Below, one piece after another: positions 56,063 to 64,000 of a stretch of DNA of 64,000 bases (position 1 is the first letter of the stretch; the number at the start of each line of letters is the position of its first letter). Made by a program: the position numbers and the translations under genes. The DNA is taken from contig NZ_CP039253.1 in NCBI RefSeq assembly GCF_004795915.1, forward strand, positions 682,001 to 746,000. Direction: 5' to 3'. Source of the stretch: Rhodococcus sp. PAMC28707 (lineage in GTDB: Bacteria; Actinomycetota; Actinomycetes; Mycobacteriales; Mycobacteriaceae). Under the pieces are notes generated by a model, which had not been told where the DNA came from, made no database searches, and was given only the letters and a program-made list of their open reading frames with translations.

Positions 56063-57292
56063 ATGACCGTCAACCGATTGATAAAACGACTGGACGGGGA
56101 CGAGCGGGTAGATCTGCTGCGCGCAGTGCAGGCGTCCGGCGTCAGCCCGTATTTTCGCGTCATGGAGTCCGCGACCGCACCGATCGTGCAGGTGGAGGGG
56201 TCCGACAAGATCATGCTGGGGTCCAACAATTACCTCGGCCTCGCCAATCACCCCGAGATCACGAAAGGTGCGCAGCACGCGCTCGACACATTCGGGTCGG
56301 CGATCACCGGAAGTCGGCTACTCAACGGCACGATGGATCTCCATCTCGAACTCGAGAACGAGATCGCGGATTGGCACGGCACCGAAGATGCGATGGTCTT
56401 CACCACCGGCTATCAAACCAATCTGGGGACCATCAGTGCCATCGTCGGCAAAGGTGACGTCATCGTCGTCGACGCCGCCGCGCACGCATCGATTCGCGAC
56501 GGGAGCGCACTGTCGGGCGCGACCGTTCGGAAATTCGCGCACAACGACATGGGTGACCTCGAAGCGCGCCTGCAAGCGCCCGTCGTTGGAGACGGTGCAG
56601 TCCTGGTGATCGTCGACGGCCTGTACTCCATGGAGGGCGACCTCGCACCGCTCGACGAGGTCACAGCCCTGTGCACCAAATACGGTGCCGCACTCATGGT
56701 GGACGAAGCCCACAGCGTCGGTATCTACGGTGACAAACTCACCGGTGCAGCCGAACTGTTCAAGACAGCAGAGAGCACCGATATCAGAATGGCGTCTCTG
56801 TCCAAGAGTCCGAGTTCGACCGGTGGTTTCATCGCCGGCTCGAAGGACCTGCTCGATTCGTTGCGAATCCACGCGCGAGCCTTCCTGTTCACGACCTCCG
56901 GCGTTCCCGCTGCGGTGGGCGCATCGCTGGCGTCGGTGAAACTGATACGCAGCGAAGAGGGCCGGCAACGAGCGCGTCGCGTCCTCGAAAATGCCGAGGT
57001 TCTTCGTAGCGGGCTTGCCTCCGCAGGACTCGACGTCGGATCGCGATCACCGGTTCCAGGCGGAGACACCGCATCACCGATCGTGTCGCTGCATATCGGC
57101 GACGACCTCCTTGCCATGAACCTATGGCGGACTCTCTTCGATCGGGGCGTGTTCACCAGCGCCGCATTACACCCCGCCGTTCCAAAATCCGGTGCACTGC
57201 TTCGCCTATGCGTCATGGCCTCGCATACCGACCAGCAACTCCGCACGGCGATCGATACGATCACCACAAGTATCGCGGAGCTGCCGTCGTGA
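56063..57292 (+). CDS. Alpha-oxoamine synthase family PLP enzyme (BioF / serine palmitoyltransferase / CqsA-like)
   Basis: These PLP enzymes condense an amino acid with an acyl-CoA or acyl-ACP, with loss of CO2, to an alpha-oxoamine. The 409-aa product has the fold-type I features: [22 protein letters not shown]141 stacking on PLP, D214/H217 in [11 protein letters not shown], and the Schiff-base lysine K248 in [16 protein letters not shown]. Members include BioF, KBL, serine palmitoyltransferase and the autoinducer synthase CqsA. The absence of biotin genes argues against BioF. GAGGAG lies about 9 nt upstream. The stop overlaps the SDR start by 4 nt. Confidence 0.88.
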   Translation: MTVNRLIKRLDGDERVDLLRAVQASGVSPYFRVMESATAPIVQVEGSDKIMLGSNNYLGLANHPEITKGAQHALDTFGSAITGSRLLNGTMDLHLELENEIADWHGTEDAMVFTTGYQTNLGTISAIVGKGDVIVVDAAAHASIRDGSALSGATVRKFAHNDMGDLEARLQAPVVGDGAVLVIVDGLYSMEGDLAPLDEVTALCTKYGAALMVDEAHSVGIYGDKLTGAAELFKTAESTDIRMASLSKSPSSTGGFIAGSKDLLDSLRIHARAFLFTTSGVPAAVGASLASVKLIRSEEGRQRARRVLENAEVLRSGLASAGLDVGSRSPVPGGDTASPIVSLHIGDDLLAMNLWRTLFDRGVFTSAALHPAVPKSGALLRLCVMASHTDQQLRTAIDTITTSIAELPS

Positions 57293-58830
57293 CACTGCGC
57301 ATTGCGGTCACAGGTGTGACCAGTGACTTCGCGGCGGCAATACTCCCCGTGTTGCTCGACGACGACGATATCGGTTCGGTGATCGGGGTAGCGCGCAGAC
57401 CACTGGCCCTCGAGCATCGGAAGCTCACCTCGGTGCAGGCCGATATCCGCTCGCCCGATCTGGAGAACATTTTTCGAGGGTGCGATGTGGTATTGCACCT
57501 GGCGTTCGTGGTCGAAGAATTACGCGACAAATCTCAGACGCACGACATCAACCAACGCGGGTCACGAAACGTCCTCGACTCCGCTTACCGTGCCGGTGTG
57601 CGCAGATTGGTAATCACCTCCAGTATCAACGCGTACGGCGCGGAGCTCCACGACGAGCCGTTGGACGAAAATACTTATCCTGCAGGTGATCCCGATCGGT
57701 ACTATTTTCACGACAAAGCAGAAGTGGAACACTACGCAGAATGGTGGCTGCGCCGGCACCCCGGCGAGATGAACGTATCGATGCTTCGGCCCACCTATAT
57801 CATCGGACCCGACTTCTCCAACGACGGAATCGACCAGTTCACCAGTAAGATCGGTGCCTTTCCTCAGGCGGATCGCGCGTCGTATCAATTCTTGCATCAG
57901 CGCGACCTGGCCGACGCTTATCATCGCGCGACAAAACAAGACTTGAACGGTCCGTACAACGTCGGCCCACGAGACTGGACCGGGGTGCGTGAACTGGCGG
58001 ACATGCAGGGACAGATATTGTTCGATGTCCCTGAGCGCCCGGCAATCCGATTGGCGAACTTGACCTTTCGGCTCGGACTCACGCCCTTCTCCGGCCAGTG
58101 GGTCACGGCCGGTGAACCGGTGGTCGATTCCACCGCGCTGCACGACGCCACCGGGTGGTCACCTACGCTGTCGTCACGAGAGTGCGCCGCGATCATGATC
58201 TTGCAGCAGAGCAAACCACTGCTTCGTGCCCGCTATGCATTGGTTCGACACGCGGCGTGCGAGTCCGCTCTCGAGCCCGCTTCGACATCGATCGGTATCT
58301 CCGGCGGCGACCACGAGCATGTTCAACTGCCCATCGGGATCGGTAGCGTGCATTGCGAGGTGCATCGCAGCACGGGCCTAGGGACGGTAGTGATCCCGGT
58401 TCGTCCTGGGCTTCACGCTCGATACCTGACGCCGACGGCGAGAATCTTGGCCGCCAGCGGCCTTGATGTCGTGTTACTCGACCTGCCCGGTCACGGTCTC
58501 AGCACCGGCCGCCGAGGCCGAACCTCCCAGACCGAGTTCGACGCGGCCGTGGCCGCCGCCACCGCCCACGCGCGGGCCGAGTTCGGTGGTCCGCTACGCG
58601 TGATCGACGTCGGCGAGCAACAGGTGAATGTAGGCCGGGTGAGGGCAATGGCCGGAGCGCTTCGTGGAGCACCTGGCAACCGTCTCGATGGGCTCCTGCC
58701 CAAGCGTGTCCGAGTTACGGCGGCCAGCGATCGATTCCCGACGGCGCGGACCGCGGAAGAAGTTATCGAGCTCTGCGGCTTATCACCTTTTGCCACACGG
58801 ACCTCTCGTACGGCACTGCCTCGGGCGTGA
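57289..58830 (+). CDS. NAD-dependent epimerase/dehydratase-like SDR fused to a degraded alpha/beta-hydrolase domain
   Basis: A 513-aa two-part protein. Residues 1-310 are an extended SDR: N-terminal TGVTSDFA (the usual TGxxGxxG with two Gly replaced), a catalytic SSINAYG and Y139/K143 in YFHDK. Residues about 345-505 resemble an alpha/beta-hydrolase (VVIPVRPGLHARYLTPTARILAASGLDVVLLDLPGHGLSTG), but the nucleophile elbow expected near 442 reads VGEQQV, without serine, and the catalytic His is missing; the domain is also short. GTG 57289 lies in the alpha-oxoamine synthase stop. By analogy with bacterial ceramide reductase (CerR), the SDR could reduce an oxoamine product; this is inference. Confidence 0.8.
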   Translation: MTLRIAVTGVTSDFAAAILPVLLDDDDIGSVIGVARRPLALEHRKLTSVQADIRSPDLENIFRGCDVVLHLAFVVEELRDKSQTHDINQRGSRNVLDSAYRAGVRRLVITSSINAYGAELHDEPLDENTYPAGDPDRYYFHDKAEVEHYAEWWLRRHPGEMNVSMLRPTYIIGPDFSNDGIDQFTSKIGAFPQADRASYQFLHQRDLADAYHRATKQDLNGPYNVGPRDWTGVRELADMQGQILFDVPERPAIRLANLTFRLGLTPFSGQWVTAGEPVVDSTALHDATGWSPTLSSRECAAIMILQQSKPLLRARYALVRHAACESALEPASTSIGISGGDHEHVQLPIGIGSVHCEVHRSTGLGTVVIPVRPGLHARYLTPTARILAASGLDVVLLDLPGHGLSTGRRGRTSQTEFDAAVAAATAHARAEFGGPLRVIDVGEQQVNVGRVRAMAGALRGAPGNRLDGLLPKRVRVTAASDRFPTARTAEEVIELCGLSPFATRTSRTALPRA

Positions 58831-58880
58831 GCATTCCGCCCTTGTCTGAACCTGTGCTGTGAAGCTAGGTGCCTCCAGGC

Positions 58881-59132
58881 TCAGCCGTGTTCGGCGACGA
58901 GCCGGTCGAACTCGGCTCGGTCGATCAACTGCGGTTGACCGATAGCGAGGGCCTCGGCGTACTTGTTCGCGAGGCGGTAGTCGTGCCCGAGTGGACCTCG
59001 TTCGCCGTCCTCGTCGTCGGCCTGCGCGCTGGCCCCCGGCGGCACCTCGTTCTGCAGGCCATTGGTGCGTTGGCCGAGTCGAGCATCGAGTTTTGCGGAA
59101 ATGATCTGCATTGTCTCTTGGTCGTCGGACAT
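58881..59132 (-). CDS. Small acidic protein of unknown function
   Basis: An 83-aa protein, acidic, with an Ala/Asp/Glu-rich centre (ASAQADDEDGERG) and a helical C-terminus (ANKYAEALAIGQPQLIDRAEFDRLVAEHG). No family was recognised. GGGAGG stands 3 nt before the ATG at 59132, which makes it the likely start. It converges with the SDR gene and is divergent from lhr. Confidence 0.6.
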   Translation of the reverse strand: MSDDQETMQIISAKLDARLGQRTNGLQNEVPPGASAQADDEDGERGPLGHDYRLANKYAEALAIGQPQLIDRAEFDRLVAEHG

Positions 59133-59228
59133 AAACCTCCCGTACCCGTACCCGGCCGACTTCACACCTCGATAGTCGACGGGCAGCGGTGATGGTTGCT
59201 TGTCGGTGTCTGGGGGCATCATGAGCGA

Positions 59229-62200
59229 GTGGTCAGAAAAACTTCTCCTCAGCCCGGTACGCCTAAGTCGGGCGATCCTGCTCTCGCGAAGTTTTCCGCG
59301 CCCACTCAGGAGTGGTTCGCCGGCGCATTCCGTAGTCCGACTGCGGCCCAGGCCGGAGCGTGGGAGGCAATCTCCAGTGGTCGCCACACCCTGGTCGTAG
59401 CCCCTACCGGATCCGGCAAGACGCTCTCCGCTTTCCTCTGGTCGATCGATCAGCTCGCCGGGCGGGCGTCGCAGACCGACCGCACCACGAAAGTTCTCTA
59501 CATCTCCCCGCTCAAAGCGCTGGCCGTCGACGTCGAACGCAATCTCCGGGCTCCGCTGGTCGGCATCACTCAGACGGCCAAGCGCCTCGGGCTCGAACCA
59601 CCCGATATCTCCGTGGGCGTTCGGTCCGGTGACACGAGCCCCGCGGACCGACGCAGTCTGATCAAGACCCCGCCCGACATCTTGATCACCACGCCGGAAT
59701 CTCTCTTCCTGATGCTCACCTCGGCGGCCCGGGAGTCACTGGTCGGAGTGGACACCGTCATCGTCGACGAGGTTCACGCGGTCGCCGGGACCAAACGCGG
59801 ATCCCACTTGGCATTGTCTCTCGAGCGCCTCGATCTGATGCTTCCGAAGCCCGCTCAACGTATCGGTCTCTCCGCGACGGTCCGCCCGCACGAAGAAGTC
59901 GGTCGATTCCTCACCGGTATCGCGCCCATCGAGATCGTTGCGCCGCCGTCGCCCAAGATGTTCGACCTCACGGTTCAGGTACCGGTGGAGGACATGACCG
60001 AACTCGGCGTCACCGAACCCGCGGACGGTTCCGCGTCAGCGGCACCACAGCAGGGGTCCATCTGGCCGCACGTCGAGGAGAAGATCGTCGACCTCATCCT
60101 CGACCACAAGTCCAGCATCGTCTTCGCAAACTCTCGGCGTCTCTCCGAAAAGCTGACCGCTCGGCTCAACGAGATATACGCCGAACGGATGGGTGACGCT
60201 GTCGAGACAGCGCATAAACCTGCATCCCAGATGGGCACTCCCGCAGAGGTGAACCATGGCGCCGAAACGTTGTTGGCCCGGGCTCACCACGGAAGCGTAA
60301 GCAAGGATCAGCGAGCACTCATCGAGGACGATCTCAAATCCGGTCGGCTTCGATGCGTCGTCGCCACCAGCAGCCTCGAACTCGGTATCGACATGGGTGC
60401 AGTGGATCTGGTGGTCCAGGTCGAGGCCCCGCCCTCGGTGGCCAGCGGGTTGCAACGAGTGGGTCGTGCAGGCCACCAGGTCGGTGAGATTTCCAAGGGA
60501 GTGCTCTTCCCGAAGCACCGAACCGACTTGATCCACTGCGCTGTGACGGTCGAGCGCATGAAGACAGGGAAGATCGAGTCGCTCTTCGTTCCTGCCAATC
60601 CGCTCGATATCCTGGCTCAGCAGACCGTCGCGGCGTGCGCGCTGGAAGCGATCGATGCGCAGGACTGGTTCGACGCGGTCAGGCGCACCGGCAGTTTCGC
60701 GACTCTGCCCCGCTCCGCATACGAGTCGACACTGGATCTACTCTCGGGCCGCTACCCATCGGACGAATTCGCCGAACTGAGACCGAGATTGGTCTGGGAC
60801 CGAGATGCCGGCACCCTTACCGGCCGTCCGGGCGCACAGCGACTGGCCGTGACCTCGGGTGGGTCGATCCCGGACCGCGGGTTGTTCACGGTGTACATGG
60901 TCGGCGAAAAGGCTTCTCGGGTAGGTGAACTCGACGAAGAGATGGTGTACGAATCACGCGTGGGTGATGTCTTCGCCCTCGGGGCCACCAGCTGGCGTAT
61001 CGAGGAAATCACCCACGATCGCGTCCTGGTGAGCCCTGCATACGGTCAGCCCGGGCGACTGCCGTTCTGGCACGGCGATGGGCTCGGCCGCCCCGCGGAA
61101 CTGGGCAGGGCGTTGGGCGAATTCCTCCGCAGCACTGCTGAACGAGAAGGGTTGTCCGAGCGGCTTACCGGAAGCGGTCTCGATGCCAACGCGGTCAACA
61201 ACCTAGTCGCGCTTCTCGACGAACAAAAGGACGCGACGGGCCAGCTCCCGACCGACCGAACGATGATCGTCGAACGATTCCGTGACGAGCTGGGTGACTG
61301 GCGACTCGTTCTGCATTCGACGTACGGCCAGCAGGTGCACGCGCCGTGGGCACTTGCGATCGGCGCACGTCTCATCGAAAGATACGGCATCGACGCTGCC
61401 CCGACCGCGTCCGACGACGGGATCATCGTGCGACTACCGGACACCGAGGATCGACCTCCCGGTGCCGACTTGTTCGTGTTCGAACGTGACGAAATTGCCG
61501 ACATCGTCACCGAGCAGGTCGGTGGTTCGGCACTTTTCGCATCTAGATTCCGCGAATGTGCCGCTCGCGCACTACTTCTCCCCCGCCGCAACCCCGGAAA
61601 ACGTGCACCATTGTGGCAGCAGAGACAACGGTCTGCCCAGCTTCTCGACGTCGCGCGCAAGTATCCGACATTCCCGATTCTGCTCGAGACGGTGCGCGAA
61701 TGTCTGCAGGACGTCTACGACTTGCCCGCACTGGAAGAGATTCTCGCGCAGATCAGCCGACGGCAGATCCGCATCGTCGAGATAGAGACGGCGTCTCCGT
61801 CCCCTTTCGCGAATTCCCTGCTGTTCAACTACGTGGGCGCGTTCATGTACGAGGGCGACAGCCCCTTGGCGGAACGTCGCGCGCAAGCCTTGTCGCTTGA
61901 TTCGACCCTGCTCGCCGAACTGTTGGGGCGCGTCGAGCTGCGTGAGCTCTTGGATCTGTCTGTGATCGAGACGACCGAACTCGAACTGCAGCGACTCGCA
62001 GAAGACCGAGCTGCCAAGGACATCGAGGGTGTCGCAGATCTACTCCGAATGCTGGGGCCGCTGACCGTCGAGGAGGTGGCCGCGCGCACGAGAGGCAACG
62101 AGTCTCTACAGTGGCTCATCGAGCTCGGGGCCGCCAAGCGCGCGATGGAGGTGAGCTTCGCAGGCCGAACATGGTGGACAGCCATCGAAGACGCGGGCCG

Positions 62201-63794
62201 GTTGCGCGACGCCCTCGGTGTTCCACTGCCCATCGGCACACCGGCAGCCTTCATCGAACCGGTGGAAGACCCGCTGACCGACCTCGTGAGCCGGTATGCG
62301 CGCACCCACGGCCCGTTCTCGGTCACCGACCTCGCTGCCAGGTTCGGGATCGGGACGGCGGTCGCTCGCGGTGTTCTCACCACGCTCGGTGCCGACAAAA
62401 GAGTCGTCGAGGGAGAGTTCCGACCCGATACGACGGGCAGCGAATGGTGCGACAACGAGGTCCTACGCCGTCTGCGCAGACGGTCGCTCGCTGCGGCGCG
62501 TCATGAGGTCGAGCCGGTCGGCACCGCAACCCTCGGCCGATTCCTCCCAGCGTGGCAACACGTCGGAAGTCGGCAACTCAACGGAATCGACGGTGTTGCA
62601 ACAGTTGTCGAGCAGCTCGCCGGGGTACCGATCCCCGCATCGGCCTGGGAGCCGCTCATTTTCGCTTCGCGAGTCCGCGACTACTCCCCCGCGATGCTCG
62701 ACGAATTGACCTCCACCGGCGAGGTGCTCTGGTCCGGCCACGGATCCATCACCTCGAAGGACGGTTGGGTCTGTCTACACATGGCCGAGACCGCCCCGTT
62801 GACTCTTGCTCCGCCCGCCGAATCGGATCTTTCCGAACTACAACTGTGCGTGTTGGACGCGGTCGCAGCTGGAGGCGCATATTTCTTCCGACAGCTCTCG
62901 GACACGGTAGGCAGTACCGACGACGACAGTCTGCACGCCGCACTCTGGGAACTCGTATGGGCCGGCCGACTCAGCAACGACACCTTCGCACCCTTGCGCG
63001 CTCTCCTCAACGCGACGACCCGCGCGGCGCCGAGCCACCGAGCGCCGAGGAAGACACCGCGTCTGCGCTCGTACCGTCGATTCGAACGGCCCACGCTGCC
63101 GACCCGGACCGGGCCTCCCACAGCAGGAGGGCGCTGGTCCAGACTCCCAGAGCTCGAACCTGATCCGACAGTGCGAGCACACGCTACCGCCGACATGCTG
63201 CTCGAACGCTACGGCGTGGTCACGCGAGGTGCGGTGATGAACGAAGGGGTGCCCGGCGGATTCGCAATGATGTACAAGGTGCTCACCACCTTCGAGGATT
63301 CCGGCCGCAGCCGCCGCGGGTACTTCGTCGATTCACTCGGTGGCGCGCAGTTCTCCACTTCCGATGTCGTCGATAGATTGCGAACGTACGACGAACGAGA
63401 AAAGACCGGCGCAATGGTCCTGGCAGCCTGCGACCCGGCCAACCCCTATGGTGCCGCGCTCACCTGGCCGAAGCCCGACGAGAAAGATGATTCGCCTCGA
63501 CATCGGCCAGGACGGAAAGCGGGAGCACTCGTCGTACTCCATGAGGGCGACCTTGCTCTGTACGTCGAACGGGGTGGCAAGACCGTGTTGACATTCTCCG
63601 ACGACGAAGCCGTCATCGAAGCGTCGGCCCGTGCGCTCGCTGCGACTGTGAAGAGGGGCGGGGTAGAGAAGTTGTTGGTCGAACGGGTGGATGGTCACGA
63701 CATCCACGGGACGGCATTTTCCAAGACCTTGACCGAGGCAGGCTTCTCCGCGACCCCTCGGGGCTTACGTCTGCGGGGGCAGCTTCATGCCTGA
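59229..63794 (+). CDS. lhr: Lhr-family ATP-dependent helicase
   Basis: Lhr is a large superfamily 2 DNA helicase (3'-5') linked to repair, including interstrand cross-link responses in mycobacteria. The 1521-aa protein has the Lhr core: Walker [16 protein letters not shown], motif [11 protein letters not shown], a winged-helix region and an extended C-terminal domain (about residues 900-1520). Starts TTG 59196 and GTG 59229 are both in frame; the latter is preferred, although no good ribosome-binding site decides. Its 3' end overlaps nei2 by 8 bp, and both are DNA-repair genes. Confidence 0.93.
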   Translation: MVRKTSPQPGTPKSGDPALAKFSAPTQEWFAGAFRSPTAAQAGAWEAISSGRHTLVVAPTGSGKTLSAFLWSIDQLAGRASQTDRTTKVLYISPLKALAVDVERNLRAPLVGITQTAKRLGLEPPDISVGVRSGDTSPADRRSLIKTPPDILITTPESLFLMLTSAARESLVGVDTVIVDEVHAVAGTKRGSHLALSLERLDLMLPKPAQRIGLSATVRPHEEVGRFLTGIAPIEIVAPPSPKMFDLTVQVPVEDMTELGVTEPADGSASAAPQQGSIWPHVEEKIVDLILDHKSSIVFANSRRLSEKLTARLNEIYAERMGDAVETAHKPASQMGTPAEVNHGAETLLARAHHGSVSKDQRALIEDDLKSGRLRCVVATSSLELGIDMGAVDLVVQVEAPPSVASGLQRVGRAGHQVGEISKGVLFPKHRTDLIHCAVTVERMKTGKIESLFVPANPLDILAQQTVAACALEAIDAQDWFDAVRRTGSFATLPRSAYESTLDLLSGRYPSDEFAELRPRLVWDRDAGTLTGRPGAQRLAVTSGGSIPDRGLFTVYMVGEKASRVGELDEEMVYESRVGDVFALGATSWRIEEITHDRVLVSPAYGQPGRLPFWHGDGLGRPAELGRALGEFLRSTAEREGLSERLTGSGLDANAVNNLVALLDEQKDATGQLPTDRTMIVERFRDELGDWRLVLHSTYGQQVHAPWALAIGARLIERYGIDAAPTASDDGIIVRLPDTEDRPPGADLFVFERDEIADIVTEQVGGSALFASRFRECAARALLLPRRNPGKRAPLWQQRQRSAQLLDVARKYPTFPILLETVRECLQDVYDLPALEEILAQISRRQIRIVEIETASPSPFANSLLFNYVGAFMYEGDSPLAERRAQALSLDSTLLAELLGRVELRELLDLSVIETTELELQRLAEDRAAKDIEGVADLLRMLGPLTVEEVAARTRGNESLQWLIELGAAKRAMEVSFAGRTWWTAIEDAGRLRDALGVPLPIGTPAAFIEPVEDPLTDLVSRYARTHGPFSVTDLAARFGIGTAVARGVLTTLGADKRVVEGEFRPDTTGSEWCDNEVLRRLRRRSLAAARHEVEPVGTATLGRFLPAWQHVGSRQLNGIDGVATVVEQLAGVPIPASAWEPLIFASRVRDYSPAMLDELTSTGEVLWSGHGSITSKDGWVCLHMAETAPLTLAPPAESDLSELQLCVLDAVAAGGAYFFRQLSDTVGSTDDDSLHAALWELVWAGRLSNDTFAPLRALLNATTRAAPSHRAPRKTPRLRSYRRFERPTLPTRTGPPTAGGRWSRLPELEPDPTVRAHATADMLLERYGVVTRGAVMNEGVPGGFAMMYKVLTTFEDSGRSRRGYFVDSLGGAQFSTSDVVDRLRTYDEREKTGAMVLAACDPANPYGAALTWPKPDEKDDSPRHRPGRKAGALVVLHEGDLALYVERGGKTVLTFSDDEAVIEASARALAATVKRGGVEKLLVERVDGHDIHGTAFSKTLTEAGFSATPRGLRLRGQLHA

Positions 63795-64000
63795 GGGAGA
63801 TACCGTCTATCGGGCGGCGAACAAGCTGAGGGACGCGCTCGCCGGACGGGTACTGACGGGTTGCGATATTCGTGTACCTCGCTACGCGACAGTCGATTTC
63901 ACGGGTCGGACAGTGGACTCGGTGGACTCACGTGGCAAGCATCTCCTCATTCGGGTCGGCGGATATACGATCCACAGCCATTTGAAGATGGAAGGAACCT
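63787..64000 (+). CDS. nei2: Endonuclease VIII-like DNA glycosylase (partial)
   Basis: The N-terminal 71 residues of an Fpg/Nei glycosylase: [20 protein letters not shown], with the catalytic Pro2/Glu3 after removal of Met, then a conserved HLKMEG-type segment. Nei excises oxidised pyrimidines by base-excision repair. It overlaps lhr by 8 bp, as in M. tuberculosis (Rv3296-Rv3297). The remainder is outside the window. Confidence 0.93.
   Translation, partial: MPEGDTVYRAANKLRDALAGRVLTGCDIRVPRYATVDFTGRTVDSVDSRGKHLLIRVGGYTIHSHLKMEGT

Noticed and set aside
56063..57292. Biotin synthesis gene bioF
   Set aside because: The enzyme belongs to the same family, but the neighbours (SDR and acyl-CoA dehydrogenase) are not biotin genes; it is left as an unassigned alpha-oxoamine synthase.

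Overview
This 64 kb window is a chromosomal segment from a high-GC Gram-positive actinobacterium of the mycolic-acid group. The gene order secA-hpf-comF-lpqB-mtrB-mtrA-tmk-ahcY-alkB-permease-manA-(SIS protein)-pmmA-DUF3499-metallopeptidase-whiB2-fbiA-fbiB ... manC-wbbL-rmlD-LCP ... purE-purK-GtrA ... PH protein-birA-accD5-accE5-maf ... sseA-sufE-accA3 ... lhr-nei follows the Mycobacterium tuberculosis Rv3240c-Rv3297 order closely. A complete alkane hydroxylase, the accessory gene set and the moderate GC content make Rhodococcus (or a close Nocardiaceae relative) the best guess. The genus is an inference from remembered synteny, not from a database match.

Layout. 1-10.1 kb (minus strand): protein export (secA, entering from the left edge), ribosome hibernation (hpf), comF, the MtrAB-LpqB envelope and cell-division signalling operon with tmk, and ahcY. 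10.2-13.1 kb: an integral-membrane alkane hydroxylase without its usual rubredoxin and regulator neighbours, and an APC amino-acid permease. 13.2-18.8 kb: mannose activation (manA, SIS protein, pmmA) and the whiB2 neighbourhood. 19.4-22.2 kb (plus): coenzyme F420 synthesis (fbiA-fbiB) and a NUDIX hydrolase. 22.2-27.6 kb: GDP-mannose and rhamnose/galactan-linker genes (manC, wbbL, rmlD) facing an LCP ligase. 27.6-35.4 kb: purE-purK, GtrA, a two-component system, a PH-domain membrane protein, an AI-2E transporter and biotin ligase. 35.5-43.6 kb: acyl-CoA carboxylase subunits (accD5, accE5, accA3) interleaved with maf, flavodoxin, sseA, sufE and a condensation-domain protein. Biotin ligase sits next to its carboxylase substrates.

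43.6-59.1 kb is the accessory part, without the M. tuberculosis synteny: DUF1707, HAD, DUF389, a release-factor-like protein, a methyltransferase, a MobA-like transferase, DUF2461, DUF4188/MerR, an Lrp regulator with a flippase-like membrane protein, a CPBP protease and SDR proteins. It ends in a small unrecognised biosynthetic cluster: an acyl-CoA dehydrogenase divergent from an alpha-oxoamine synthase followed by an SDR fused to a degraded alpha/beta-hydrolase. Synteny returns with lhr and nei2 at the right edge.

The most notable signals are this alpha-oxoamine synthase cluster with an AT-rich control region; an inverted repeat resembling an iron box that covers the likely -10 of the flavodoxin gene; 22-bp tandem repeats between purK and gtrA; the orphan alkB; and at least eight genes whose start codon lies 6-8 nt after a TAnnnT hexamer, suggesting leaderless transcription. 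No tRNA, rRNA, insertion sequence, prophage or CRISPR array was seen.
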